DNA of 24,045 nt, from positions 1 through 24,045 of the forward strand of contig JALLAP010000642.1 in the NCBI GenBank assembly GCA_036939355.1, given 5' to 3'. The stretch is from Thalassiosira profunda. Lineage: Eukaryota > Bacillariophyta > Thalassiosirophyceae > Thalassiosirales > Thalassiosiraceae. The notes beneath the pieces were generated by a model. That model was given only the letters and a program-made list of their open reading frames with translations. It was not told the origin of the DNA and made no database searches. Positions 8,884-18,156 of the stretch are shown here, one piece after another (within the stretch, counting starts at the first letter, position 1; every line of letters starts with the position of its first letter). Position numbers and translations under genes: made by a program.

Positions 8884-11800
8884 TTAGTCCGCTACACGTC
8901 TTTTCTTCTTCTTCTGCCGCCCAGAGCTCTTGTCACCATTCATCCAGGACAGGATGTCGGTTTGAGTATTGTCCGACAGCGCATTGGGCTGTTGTGTCTT
9001 AAGTCGAGACAACAGCTTCTCGGTTTCATGGCTGTGACAGGGCGTGCATAACGTCCGGAGATTGTCGAGGCCAGTCGCTCCGCCGCCCTCTGCCACTGGA
9101 ATTTCGTGATCGGCCTGCCAGAAATCATGTTCCTTAGGGTCACTTAAGAATCGATCCACAGCGGTGCGTGTCATGGGAAGTTTCCATTTTGCATTAAGCA
9201 CCGCATTCAACCTCTCGGCCGGTTGAAGTGCCTGTATCCTGCAAAACAAAGCGTGAGCATCAATACCGCACATTGTGCAGACGCCTGGGGAAGAGTAAAC
9301 AGGAATGAGATTGGGCCAACAAGGAGGAGATGGACAATACCATACGACGAGTTTACCGTGCTCCAAAGCAAATAACTGTTCTCGGATTTTCGTGGACGAG
9401 TTCCATCCGCCTCGTCTAATGCGTCCCTCTTCGACGCACGCTTGAGAGCAGTACGTTGCTCCGTCTGAGACTAGAACAGGTTTGGCACACCAAGCGCAAG
9501 CTCGACCGTTGACGACTGCCATGTCCTCTGCCGTGGCACAGTCATTCTTCAGGTTGGCAATGGCTCTTTCCTTTGCGCCGCCACAGTAGCGCTCGGTCGA
9601 GCCAGTGACGGTCGAAACCAGCAGCGTTGCAGCAGTTTGTTTGAGCTGCGAGGCAGGAATGGCTTCGCCTGATTCTTTTACAGCCTTCTTCTTCACGTCA
9701 CGCAGATCCAGGAAGCCCGTGACGAATTGTTGCAGCTCCTCGCACATCCGAGGCAGATTGTCTCGAAATGGCAGGTCGGCAGGGAGGACGGTGTCGTCTT
9801 CTAGTGCAGTCAAGACTTGCCGAATTGCGCCGTCATCGAAGGAGACTTTTGGCTCCATATGAGATGAAATCGAGCGAGATACGGTTCGTTGCAGGCTAGT
9901 TTCTTCCAAAAGCTCCGCACTTTGTTTCGTCAACACTTGCGAAATGTCAAAGTTCACGTGAAGCGGCTGCCCGGAAGATGACAGATGCAAGGCCACCCTG
10001 CCGCTATTTTTGGACACTGAAAAGCTCAGCACGTCCGTTGAGCTTGGCTTGCGCTTCTTTGGTGCACAATCACGAGACATGCAGTTGCGCTGCGAGGTGC
10101 TGGGGCTGGGCAGTAGGTCAGTAAACTCTGGCGACTGGGACACCCTCGCATGGCTTTGGGTCTTGCGATCAATAGCGGCAAGATCAGTCTCATTCCAGTT
10201 CTCATCGTCGTCAAATTCCTTGGCGACCTGGCTTTCTGTGGTGGACTTTGCGACATCACCAGAGCCTCCGAACTTAGGCACGTCATCAGTTTCTTGAAGC
10301 TGCCTCGGCTTCGTGCACATTTCACACGACGCCAAGCCACTTTGATTGAGGAAGGTACAGAAAGTACACGCCCATTCATTGTCGTCCTCGGTTGCAACCG
10401 CTTCCTCAAAAGGGGCGCGAGGTGTCATACACACTGCGCAAGCTGCTGCGTCAGGCTCGTTCTCGAAGGTGCACTTGTGGCAAATGAACCCAGACTTCAT
10501 CACCGTCGATGGCTTTCTCGCTTCATCGCCGTCATCATCCAAGAGCGAAATGCAAGGAGCCACTTTTTTGGCGTTGCCATCTCTTCTGTCACTATCATCG
10601 CCCAATAGCGAAATGCAGGTTGTGGTGTTGGATTTCAGAGCTCCCATTTTCTTTGCCGACGGAGGTGGCTTTGTCGACACGCCCTTCGTCGCCTGCTTCT
10701 TGAAGAAGGACTGAATTGAGCCTCTAACAACTGGAGTATTCTTTTGTTTCGCTCTTTTCTTTGGGCTCTCGCTCGAGAAGAAGGAAGACAACTCCTCCTC
10801 CACAGAGACGCCGCCGTTTTTGCTCCCATCCGATGGAACGCTGGCGGCCTTCTCGATCGCGTTCAAGCTGACCTTCTCGCCATCGACCACCCTCCCGAGC
10901 GCGCCGACCTTTCTTCCCAGCATCGACCATAGGCTCATATCCACCGAAGTGTCCTCATCTTTGCAAATGCAATACATCACGTTGACCGAATTCGGTTGCC
11001 CAATGCGGTGGCAGCGATCTTCGGCTTGCGCCAGCACTCCAGGAGTCCAGTGCAGTTCGGCAAAGATGATGTTGCTCGCAGCCGTCAGCGTGAGTCCAAC
11101 CCCCGCCGCCGTCATGCTGAGCAGCGCCAGCCGGACCGATTTGTTCGTCTGAAACTTTTTCACATGCAGCGCTCGTTCGGCAGGAGGCACGGAACCGTCG
11201 ATCCGCATCATACCCAGGCGTCCCTTGTACTTTTTGGAGATGGTCGTCTCAATGTAGTCAAGCACTTCTTTGTGGTGGGCAAAGACCACCAGCTTCTGAT
11301 CCCCCGATCCCTCCAGCCAATCAAGTATGTATTCGGTCGTCGCAGGGGCCTTTGCCACGCCACTCGCTTGGTAGGCTTGCATCAGCAGCCTCTTCGACTC
11401 CCAGTTTGCAGAGTTGGCCACATCGTCCGCATCTAAATCGGTAATTTCCGACAGCGCCTTCCGCGCCATGCCCAGCTGTTCCATCGTCTCCCGACTCTCC
11501 CGCTCCCTCTCTTTATCCAGAGCGACCGGAACGATTGACCGTTGCTTCGACGGTAAATCCTGTAACACATCCGCCTTCAGTCTACGCATCATCACCGACT
11601 TGAGACACTGGTGCAATTCGTGGGCGTTCGACACGCCCTTGACGTCCCACCCGAACNCGCATCATCACCGACTTGAGACACTGGTGCAATTCGTGGGCGT
11701 TCGACACGCCCTTCACGTCCCACCCGAACCGCGTCCGCCTGGCGTTGCAATACCGCTTGGTGTATTGCGTGTAGCTCATTTTTGTCTCGCCAAACATCTT

Positions 11801-12737
11801 CCCCTTTGCGTCAAGCGCGTGCAATTGCGGCCACAGCTCCACGGGACGATTCAGCGCCGGCGTCCCGCTCAATAAGACCAATCTCCTCGCTCCTTGCAGA
11901 AGGGGGAGGGCAAGCTGGCACCGTTGGGAGGACAACTGCTTCAGATTGTGACTTTCGTCAGCGATCACGCACTCGAACTCGCACTCCCTCAGCGTGTTGG
12001 CAATCTGGAATCGGTTCTGCAATAGCGAGTAGGTCACGATGACAATTTGCACCGGGCACTTCTTCTTCGCCGACGATTGCATTGCTTCCCGCTGCTGCTT
12101 GCGCCATCTATGGAATTTTCACCGCAAAATGCACGTCATCCTTTCCTCTCACCACGTGTATCGATTGGGAGTCGAAGAAGGGGCAGAATTTCTCGATCTC
12201 GGCCGGCCAGGTGTACCGCAGGCTGGCGGGGCAGAGGATGAGGAGGGGCCACTCCGTCTGTTGATACGCGAGCATGATCGCGAGGGAGCTGAGCGTTTTC
12301 CTGTGGATGGTCGGTCGGGGGATGAGTATTAGCAACGCAACGCAGCATGATGTTCACAACACATGCACCGAGGGCATCAGCAACAGTAAGCACCTCGTGC
12401 ACCGCAGCGTGATGTTCACAACACATGCACCGTCGAGATCATAACACATGCACCGAAGGGTCACTCACCCCAATCCCATCTCGTCGCCCAACAATAAGCG
12501 ACCGGTACCCGCCCCGGCAACTTGAGCGCCTTCCCTGCCCCCACGTTTGGCGTAGGCCGCCTTCTTGGCCGCGCATGCACCCTTGCCCTTGTCGTCGTCG
12601 GGGGCAACGCCGTGCACCGCAAACTCGAAGGCCTTCCGCTGGAAGGGCCGGAGCTTCGCCAACAGCGATGGCAGGTGGGGAGATTGTCCCACCGCAGCGG
12701 CCGCATGAGCCCCGCCGTCGCGCGGAGAGGACGCCAT
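8884..12737 (-). CDS. ZRANB3: ZRANB3-like annealing helicase with NZF fingers and HNH nuclease (interrupted by an assembly scar)
   Basis: SNF2-family fork-remodelling enzyme with HNH nuclease. Exons: 12469-12737; 12153-12300; about 9357-12091 (includes the scar at 11585-11729); 8884-9284. With one scar copy plus the N (73 nt) removed, and acceptor 12092, the frame is whole: about 1159 residues (human ZRANB3 is 1079). Motifs in order: LRPFQRKAFEFA; Walker A GDEMGLG|KT split by intron 1; CPASLRYTW; DESH; LSGTPALNRP; YTKRYCNARR and FGWDVKG as in ZRANB3 rather than SMARCAL1; QAEDRCHRIGQ. Then a PIP-box-like RGSIQSFF, two CISLL-acidic repeats, two NZF fingers (CHKC...CAVC; CTFC...CEMC), a CAWC...CSQAC cluster, and an intact HNH (WQADHEIPVAEGGG, NLRTLCTPCH). 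The tail GRQKKKKRRVAD looks like a nuclear signal. Family role: binds PCNA and polyubiquitin at stalled forks. It starts 275 nt from the divergent PDI gene. Intron 2 borders are uncertain. Confidence 0.9.
9285..9356 (-). other. 72-nt intron 3 of the ZRANB3-like gene, stop-free and in frame
   Basis: GTAAACTCGT...TCTTCCCCAG. If spliced, EHG joins VCTMCG exactly where human-type ZRANB3 reads EHGVCQLC (from memory). If retained, it adds 24 residues without changing frame because 72 is divisible by 3 and no stop occurs. The pyrimidine-rich end before CAG and the family alignment favour splicing. Confidence 0.8.
11585..11729. repeat. Assembly scar: two 72-nt direct copies around a single N
   Basis: Bases 11585-11656 and 11658-11729 are the same 72 nt with one difference (G at 11641, C at 11714), separated by the only N in the window (11657). 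Both copies encode the same stretch of the ZRANB3-like protein (GVSNAHELHQCLKSVMM). The 73-nt surplus breaks the frame; deleting it restores it. This is most simply two contig ends that overlap but were joined without merging. Confidence 0.93.
12341..12455. repeat. Short direct repeats inside intron 1 of the ZRANB3-like gene
   Basis: A 30-nt unit (CGCAGCRTGATGTTCACAAC then ACATGCACCG) occurs at 12341-12370 and 12403-12432 with 29 of 30 identical. A third partial copy (AACACATGCACCG) lies at 12443-12455. All lie within the 168-nt intron (12301-12468). Probably local slippage duplication; no function implied. Confidence 0.8.
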
Positions 12738-13012
12738 GGCGGCGAGCGAGGGCGGCCTTTCACAGCACCGCCGCGGCTTTTGATTTGTGATTGATTTGGT
12801 GTACGAGTACCTACGATCCTACGTACGTACAATACCTCTACAATACGCAGGCCGATTTCGATTTGCCTCTGATTTGCTTGAGCCCCTCCCCCAGCCCCCA
12901 CGGCCACGCTGGTCCCCCCCTCCGCCGGGCGCCTCCTCCCTCCCTCTCCGCCCTATCCGCCCCATCTGCCCCATCTGCCCTTCAGCGCTGAGTCTAGGGC
13001 CGGTCCGTCGCC
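12738..13012. promoter_or_regulatory. Divergent promoter region: ZRANB3-like (-) / PDI (+)
   Basis: 275 nt between two start codons. On the plus strand the PDI side is C/T-rich (about 12885-12990). Near 12822 is the palindromic TACGTACGTA, which contains ACGT cores of the type bound by bZIP factors; binding is inference only. Confidence 0.45.
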
Positions 13013-13997
13013 ATGCCTTCGAAATTGTCCACCCGCGGCGGCCGCAGGTTGCTGAGCCAGCAATTGCCCCTGGCCGTCCTCTTCCTCCTCTCCGTCCTCC
13101 TCGTCGCCACCCACCGCGGCGCCACCGTCTCGGCCGAAGTCGCCCACACCGCCACCGTCAAGACGACCAGCGGGGCCACGACGACCGCGACGCCGGTGAA
13201 ACATGCGACGCCAAAGAAGAAGGCGCGGGGGGTGCTGCAGCTGGATTCGCGGACGTTCGACGCGAGTTTGCGGGATGGGAAGGTGTGGCTCGTGGAGTTT
13301 TACGCGCCGTGGTAAGATTGGGGGAGCCGCGGCAGAATTATCTTGCTACGTCGGGGGGACGGCGGGGGAATGTTTGCCTGTGCTTATTGATTGCAGACTT
13401 GGGGGAATCCAGTGGAGGGAGGACCTTTGTTGCAATGCTCTGTCGGTCTGAATGCATCATTTGCAACTCATTTCTTCGCTCACCCATCGTATCCGCAAAT
13501 GTAGGTGCGGTCACTGCACCCGATTCGCCTCCACATACGAGCTCGTCGCCCAAAGCCTCCACGCCAAACAGACCGACAATCCCGAAATCGCACGCAAAGT
13601 GAACGTCGCCAAGGTGGATGGCGCGGCCGAACGGGGCCTCTCCTCCCGCTTCGGCGTCCAGGGCTATCCCACCTTCTTTCTCGTGGACGGGTGGACGGTG
13701 CGGGAGTTCGAGGGGAACCGGAGCCAGGAAGGATTGATCAAATTTGCTTTGACGGACTACGAAGAGACGGAGCCGGTGCCGTTTTTGTTCGGCCCGTTCG
13801 GTCCGATGGGGCAGACGAGGAGTTTTCTCATGAGGAGCGGGACGTGGGCAGTGGGGTTGTACGAGAGCCTGACGAAGGAGCGTGGGTACCGTCCGCTGAT
13901 TGCGATGGCGATACTGACAGTGGGTGGATTGACGGCTGGGTTGGTGTCTATCGTGATCGTGGGGATATTGTGCCTGCCCAAGGCGAAGCAAGATTGA
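13013..13997 (+). CDS. Membrane-anchored protein disulfide isomerase, single thioredoxin domain (TMX-like)
   Basis: Exon 1 is 13013-13311, the intron 13312-13504 (193 nt, GTAAGA...TGTAG), exon 2 13505-13997; 263 residues. An N-terminal hydrophobic stretch (about 18-33, LPLAVLFLLSVLLVAT) is a signal peptide or anchor. A Thr-rich linker follows, then one thioredoxin domain: VLQLDSRTFD, WLVEFYAPWCGHC with active-site C101 and C104, and cis-proline loop GYPTFFLVDG. A second hydrophobic helix (about LIAMAILTVGGLTAGLVSIV) precedes a short basic cytosolic tail KAKQD. The W100 codon is split TG|G by the intron, so unspliced reading stops at APW. Role: forms and rearranges disulfides in the secretory pathway, as type I TMX proteins do. 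No KDEL-type signal; retention would be by the TM. CGHC rather than CPAC suggests a TMX3- or PDI-type active site. Confidence 0.88.
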
Positions 13998-14405
13998 GGG
14001 GAAAGTGACTCGGTAATCCGAGATGGCTGCTTTGTGAAAGACGGATTGGCTCGAAGTGAGCAGCTTTGATTTGTTGGACTTGGATCTTCGGGGGGGCAGT
14101 GTCGCTACAGGTTCTGCAGGCACAGACAAACTTGCCCAGATACCTCAACCCAGAAGAGCTCGTTCACAACAAGTGGGTTGCTCGGATTGGAGAGCTCTTT
14201 CATTTGCAAATCTCTTCTATTGATACACATTAGTATTCCAGCATCTGCTCTCGGCATCTGCTCTCATTCCCAGCCGAGCTGAGATCCTCGTCCAGGATCC
14301 CTATGCAGCATTTGCACTCTCGATAGCTCCCACACAAAACGTAGACACCACACATTTGATATTGCATCACAACACAAAACACTGACACACCACATTAAGT
14401 ACGTT
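13998..14405. other. Convergent 3' region between PDI (+) and FAD monooxygenase (-)
   Basis: 408 nt with two 3' UTRs. There is a short direct repeat (GCATCTGCTCTC at 14241-14252 and 14254-14265) and an A/C-rich stretch at about 14325-14400. No coding or RNA gene recognised. Confidence 0.5.
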
Positions 14406-16373
14406 CTATCCCTTGCCCCTACCATCACCGTTGGTCAAGCCCAACGAATAGCGAATCATATAATCGAAGACTCTCTTCTTGATGACCTGCGGGCAGACTT
14501 TGACCATCGGCCGCACTAACCACGTGGCAATGAAGGATCCGAACCCCGACGGCTGCGCCAATCTCTGTACCAGTTCGGTCGATCTCAGGAGCTGGAGCAG
14601 CCGCTGCTCCCGGTTAAAGTGCCGCTTCATGAGTTCCTCGCGAAGAAGATTGGGCTGGTATGCTGGAGGCGAAGAGGAGGCAGCACCGGGATGCACCAGG
14701 ACACGTTCAATGCTCTGGGCGATGCTGGCGCCGCTCTCCATGGCCATGGTAAACCCCTGGGCCAGGACAGGGTCGACGGTCATTAAGCTGTCGCCAATGA
14801 ACACCAGCGCAGGTCCCTGGCCGTTGATATTTCCACTGTCAATGTGTTGTTGCCGCTTCTCAAACTCCATAATCCTCGCCACATCAAAGACGGGTGTGGC
14901 GCTGTACCGGTGGGCAATGGCCATCTCGTACATGATATCATCTGCCGGAGTGGTCTCAATCAGTTTCTGCACCGGCTTGTGCCACGAGCCAAACGCCTTC
15001 ATGAGCAGTTGTTTCTGCTCGACGGCATCCGAGGAATTGAGCGAAGCCTTTTTGTACATTTCAATGAAGGTAGGGTCCGAGATTGTCGCGAACCACACCT
15101 CCTCGTCCTTCTTTCGGCTGTTGAACGATTGGCTTTTGCTGTAGTGGCCGCTGCTATTGCTTTCGTCGTCGTCGTCATCCTCAAGGTCTTCCGTCTCGTG
15201 ATAGAATGGCACTGCTGCAAAGCGCATGCTCGACTTCTCCCCCCACGTTTGGAAGCTCCCGCTGCCATCCTCATCGCCGACGTCCAGCTTCGGAGCGTTT
15301 CCCCGAAAGACAATGTATTCTCTATCCTCTATTTCAGTCGCCTCCCTTTGCCCCTTTGTGTGTTCCCAATTATACTCCACACTGTTCTTTGACGGGCCCG
15401 GCGCCTCCATGCCCGTTTGGGTGGCATGCCTAGAATGATGCCCTGCAAACCGCGATCGCAGCGGGCTGTATAGCCCGTCGGCGGCGATGATAAGATTGTA
15501 TTGCGGCGACAGGTCGCTGTCACCTATGTCGGAGGGGTCGGCGAAGGACGATTCTCCGGTCGATTGCAAAACCAAGGATCCCATATCGCCATTCACATTG
15601 TCAATTCCGTCCACACGCACTCCGGAATGGTATTGAATGGTGCCCAACCTCCTCTCGATCCGGATGGCGTTGCGCAGACAGGACAACAAATCCCTCTCCC
15701 TCACGAAAAGCAGCGCCGGATCGTCGTTGTCAATACTTCTAGAGCTGGCATCACTGTCCCCCAAAGCCTCAATCCCAAAGGGGGAAGCGTTCAGCTCACT
15801 CTTCACCAGCCATCCCCCGTTCGGCGTCCGGTACCCCACATCCTTCACGTACGACCCGCAAGATTCCAAATCCTGCAACAACGTCCGGAAGGATTTACGG
15901 TCTCTCTGTTGTTGTAGTGCGTGCGCAACTGAGCCCCCCTCGTACACGCCGCCCTCCAGACTGCGTAGAAATGGCATCCATGCCGTGCTCCAGATGCCCA
16001 CGCCGATGTCCCTCCCGATCGCCCCGGAGCCGGGATAAAGCTGCTTTCCCCCTGAGTGGCCGTGGTCAGTGTGACCGCTGTGTCTGTTTTTGGATCGCCT
16101 CACGACGGTGCTTTCGTAGACATCGATTGGGCCCTGCACCAGGCCCGCCGCCACCAGCGGGGAGAGATGGAGAGCGGCCGTCATCCCCGCGGCGCCTCCT
16201 CCCACGACAGCTATTCTCAGCTTGCTTGATGTGTCAGCAGCACCGCTGCTGAACCCTCTCCTGAAATAGACGCCACCGCCGCCGCCATTCTCCTCGCGCG
16301 CCGCCGGAAAAAGGGCGACGCGGGCGCCGGAGAGGGTACGAAGGGAGCGCGACGTTCGTATGGGGAGCGCCAT
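14406..16373 (-). CDS. FAD-dependent monooxygenase (PHBH fold), probably mitochondrial
   Basis: 655 residues in one exon. Three hallmarks of class A flavin hydroxylases are present in order: the dinucleotide fold RIAVVGGGAAGMTAALHL (53-70), the DG motif IIAADGLYSPLRSRF (295-309), and the GD motif VFIGDSLMTVDPVLAQGFTM (524-543), which binds the FAD ribityl/phosphate. Such enzymes hydroxylate or epoxidise aromatic or isoprenoid substrates with NAD(P)H and O2. The N-terminus MALPIRTSRSLRTLSGARVA followed by RRGFSSG looks like a mitochondrial presequence with an R-x-(F/Y)-S-type processing site. Low-complexity inserts (His/Gly-rich near 96-112, acidic DDDDDE near 399-404) lengthen it beyond the usual 400-500 residues. 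Substrate unknown; COQ6 and zeaxanthin epoxidase are relatives in fold, but I see nothing diagnostic of either. Confidence 0.82.
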   Translation of the reverse strand: MALPIRTSRSLRTLSGARVALFPAAREENGGGGGVYFRRGFSSGAADTSSKLRIAVVGGGAAGMTAALHLSPLVAAGLVQGPIDVYESTVVRRSKNRHSGHTDHGHSGGKQLYPGSGAIGRDIGVGIWSTAWMPFLRSLEGGVYEGGSVAHALQQQRDRKSFRTLLQDLESCGSYVKDVGYRTPNGGWLVKSELNASPFGIEALGDSDASSRSIDNDDPALLFVRERDLLSCLRNAIRIERRLGTIQYHSGVRVDGIDNVNGDMGSLVLQSTGESSFADPSDIGDSDLSPQYNLIIAADGLYSPLRSRFAGHHSRHATQTGMEAPGPSKNSVEYNWEHTKGQREATEIEDREYIVFRGNAPKLDVGDEDGSGSFQTWGEKSSMRFAAVPFYHETEDLEDDDDDESNSSGHYSKSQSFNSRKKDEEVWFATISDPTFIEMYKKASLNSSDAVEQKQLLMKAFGSWHKPVQKLIETTPADDIMYEMAIAHRYSATPVFDVARIMEFEKRQQHIDSGNINGQGPALVFIGDSLMTVDPVLAQGFTMAMESGASIAQSIERVLVHPGAASSSPPAYQPNLLREELMKRHFNREQRLLQLLRSTELVQRLAQPSGFGSFIATWLVRPMVKVCPQVIKKRVFDYMIRYSLGLTNGDGRGKG

Positions 16374-16420
16374 GCCGCCTTGAGGGCCGCTGCCGCCGCT
16401 GGGCGGTGTTGCAAAAGTGA

Positions 16421-16448
16421 ACGTACGTACGTACGTACGTACGTACGT
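16421..16448. repeat. (ACGT)7 microsatellite upstream of the FAD monooxygenase
   Basis: Seven perfect ACGT units, 48 nt upstream of the monooxygenase start codon (minus strand, 16373). The unit is self-complementary, so both strands read the same and the tract can form a hairpin. ACGT is the core bound by plant and algal bZIP factors, so it could act as a dense binding array or be simple slippage. Confidence 0.9.
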
Positions 16449-16641
16449 AAATCTCTTTTGCTAAACCAACAAAAACCAAGCTGCCAAGCTGAACTGCTGA
16501 AGAAAGATAAAAGAGGCAGGAAGACTTCTTCGGAACGGGAACGGCAACAGAGAGTTCCATCAACCATCGAACGTGGGCTCGGTATGCTTGTTTATGTCTA
16601 CTGGCTTGGCTTTATGTCATACAATTTACATCTGGCAAGCG

Positions 16642-17823
16642 TCAACCTCCAAAGAACAACGGGCTCTTCTCTTCCAGCAACTCCACTATCGGCTCTCGCA
16701 CGCCCGGAACGAACCCGTATCGCGTAAACCATTTGTTGGGTGGAATGATATTGTCGTCCTCCGCTTGATATTGATGAGACAATTCCTCGCCCGTCGCCAC
16801 ATCCCTCCGCGCCCGCAGCAGTATGCAGTCGTCGTAGCTTTCGAGCATCGCATTGGGTGTGTTGGAATGTTGCAATATATCGATGAGCGGGAGCAGTGCG
16901 TTCTCCACCTCGATAGTTCCGTCGTCGAGCTCCACTTCCTCGGCGAACGAGCGGGAGAGGGCGACCACGAAGGCGCCCTTGACCGTTTCTGCCAGCTCTT
17001 CCAATATGCGATCCTCGTCCTCGCCCTCCACAGCAGATTGTTCGCCTCGCAAACTCTCTTTGACAATGGGCACCACAAACTCGCCCAATAACGAAGTAGC
17101 CTCGTCGACCGTCCTCCGTATCCGCATTGCATCTTCGTACGCCAAACTATCCGCCAGCAATCGCTCTACCTCCGCTTCGCTCCAGAACAACACGTGCTCC
17201 TGTCCCAGCTCTCCCCGCTCCCACGGCACGCTATTCAAGTAGGCTTCGTGCTTTATTGGGCCCGTTCCTCCATTTGCTGCATATTGTTTCATCAGCATCC
17301 GCTCTTTTGCAATCCAGCCGGCAATCAAGATCATTCCCCAGCTGTTCACTTTCCCGTCCTTGATTCGGCGAAAGTCCTCCCCGCACAATTGGTCGGAGAG
17401 GGCGTCGTCGAAGGTGACGCAGCATTTGCGGGGTATGTTTAGGATGAGTTCGCCCCGCTCGAGGGGGGCAGTTGCAAACCCGCCATACCCGCCGAGGGGT
17501 GATGGGCGGACTGCAAATTTGGGAGATATGAAAGTGCTGGGGTTTGATTGAAGCCACGCAAGGAGAGCTGCGTGCATGGGACTATCAAGTGTGTCTGCCT
17601 CGACCTCTACTACAGATGAAGATTGCGGCGTCGATGCCTCCGGCCGGCCGAAGCCCTTGCCCCCTGATGTCGATCGACCCTTGCCCCCTCGGTTCGGCCG
17701 CTTCTTCTTGGCCGCCAGCCCCACCGACGGGACGGGGCGCCACCGGACGGAGTGTGGGGCGAATGCATCCGCGCTGGCGGCGTGGGCGACAAGGAGGGCG
17801 GCCAGTGTGGAGGAGCGGGCCAT
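16642..17823 (-). CDS. Plastid-targeted SET-domain methyltransferase (Rubisco LSMT-like)
   Basis: 393 residues in one exon. Residues 1-20 form a signal peptide (MARSSTLAALLVAHAASADA), followed at once by FAPHSVRW. The ADA^FAP junction is the ASAFAP-type bipartite signal of complex red plastids, with a basic transit peptide after it (KKKRPNRGGKGR). The SET domain is of the split type seen in Rubisco LSMT, SETD3 and SETD6: PLGGYGGFATAPLERGE (109-124, the S-adenosylmethionine loop), a long insertion, then LIDILQHSNTPN (313-324) in place of the usual D-x-x-N-H-S, and GEELSHQYQ (345-353) with the catalytic-region tyrosine. NKWFTRYGFVPG begins the substrate-binding part. It would methylate lysines of a stromal protein; Rubisco is only one candidate. 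N-to-Q in NHS is notable. Its start faces the 7TM receptor gene. Confidence 0.87.
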   Translation of the reverse strand: MARSSTLAALLVAHAASADAFAPHSVRWRPVPSVGLAAKKKRPNRGGKGRSTSGGKGFGRPEASTPQSSSVVEVEADTLDSPMHAALLAWLQSNPSTFISPKFAVRPSPLGGYGGFATAPLERGELILNIPRKCCVTFDDALSDQLCGEDFRRIKDGKVNSWGMILIAGWIAKERMLMKQYAANGGTGPIKHEAYLNSVPWERGELGQEHVLFWSEAEVERLLADSLAYEDAMRIRRTVDEATSLLGEFVVPIVKESLRGEQSAVEGEDEDRILEELAETVKGAFVVALSRSFAEEVELDDGTIEVENALLPLIDILQHSNTPNAMLESYDDCILLRARRDVATGEELSHQYQAEDDNIIPPNKWFTRYGFVPGVREPIVELLEEKSPLFFGG

Positions 17824-18156
17824 CGGTTGGAGAAGCGATGCATCATAGCTCGAGAGTGATGAGTGATGAGCTGCGCCCTGTTGCAGCTAAACAGCCCGCC
17901 TGATGGATGGAAGAGGGACCGAGGGACGGAGGGAGAGCGCCGGTCCGAGTCAGTGGTCAGGTGGTCAGTGCCGTTCGTTTTTCAACGCCCCGCCCCCCCC
18001 GCCGCGCCGCGCCGCCGGGAAGCCGCTTCCAACCCCGCGCTCCCCATTCGTCCTCATGTCCCCATCCCCATTCGTCCCCATCCCCGTTCGCCCCACTGCA
18101 TCACGAGGCCGTGAGGAACAGCGCAGCAGTCCAACACCACAAGACGAATAAACAAC
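17824..18156. promoter_or_regulatory. Divergent promoter region: SET methyltransferase (-) / 7TM receptor (+)
   Basis: 333 nt between start codons. The receptor side is C-rich, with imperfect repeats of CCCCATTCGTCC/CCCCATCC (about 18039-18085). No coding frame with support and no recognised regulatory motif. Confidence 0.45.

Noticed and set aside
9241..9262. Extra splice acceptor (TTTGTTTTGCAG) in the HNH exon of the ZRANB3-like gene
   Set aside because: The protein alignment with ZRANB3 is continuous across it (AHALFCRIQAL), so no intron is needed.
12341..12455. Short repeats suggesting a CRISPR-like array
   Set aside because: Only two full copies and a partial one, with unequal spacers, inside a eukaryotic intron.
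12787..13602. Plus-strand frame of 271 codons over the PDI 5' end
   Set aside because: Runs through the PDI promoter, exon and intron in the wrong frame; sequence is low-complexity Pro/Arg.
13338..14129. Minus-strand frame of 263 codons
   Set aside because: Opposite PDI exon 2 and its intron; no domain and no splice or start support.
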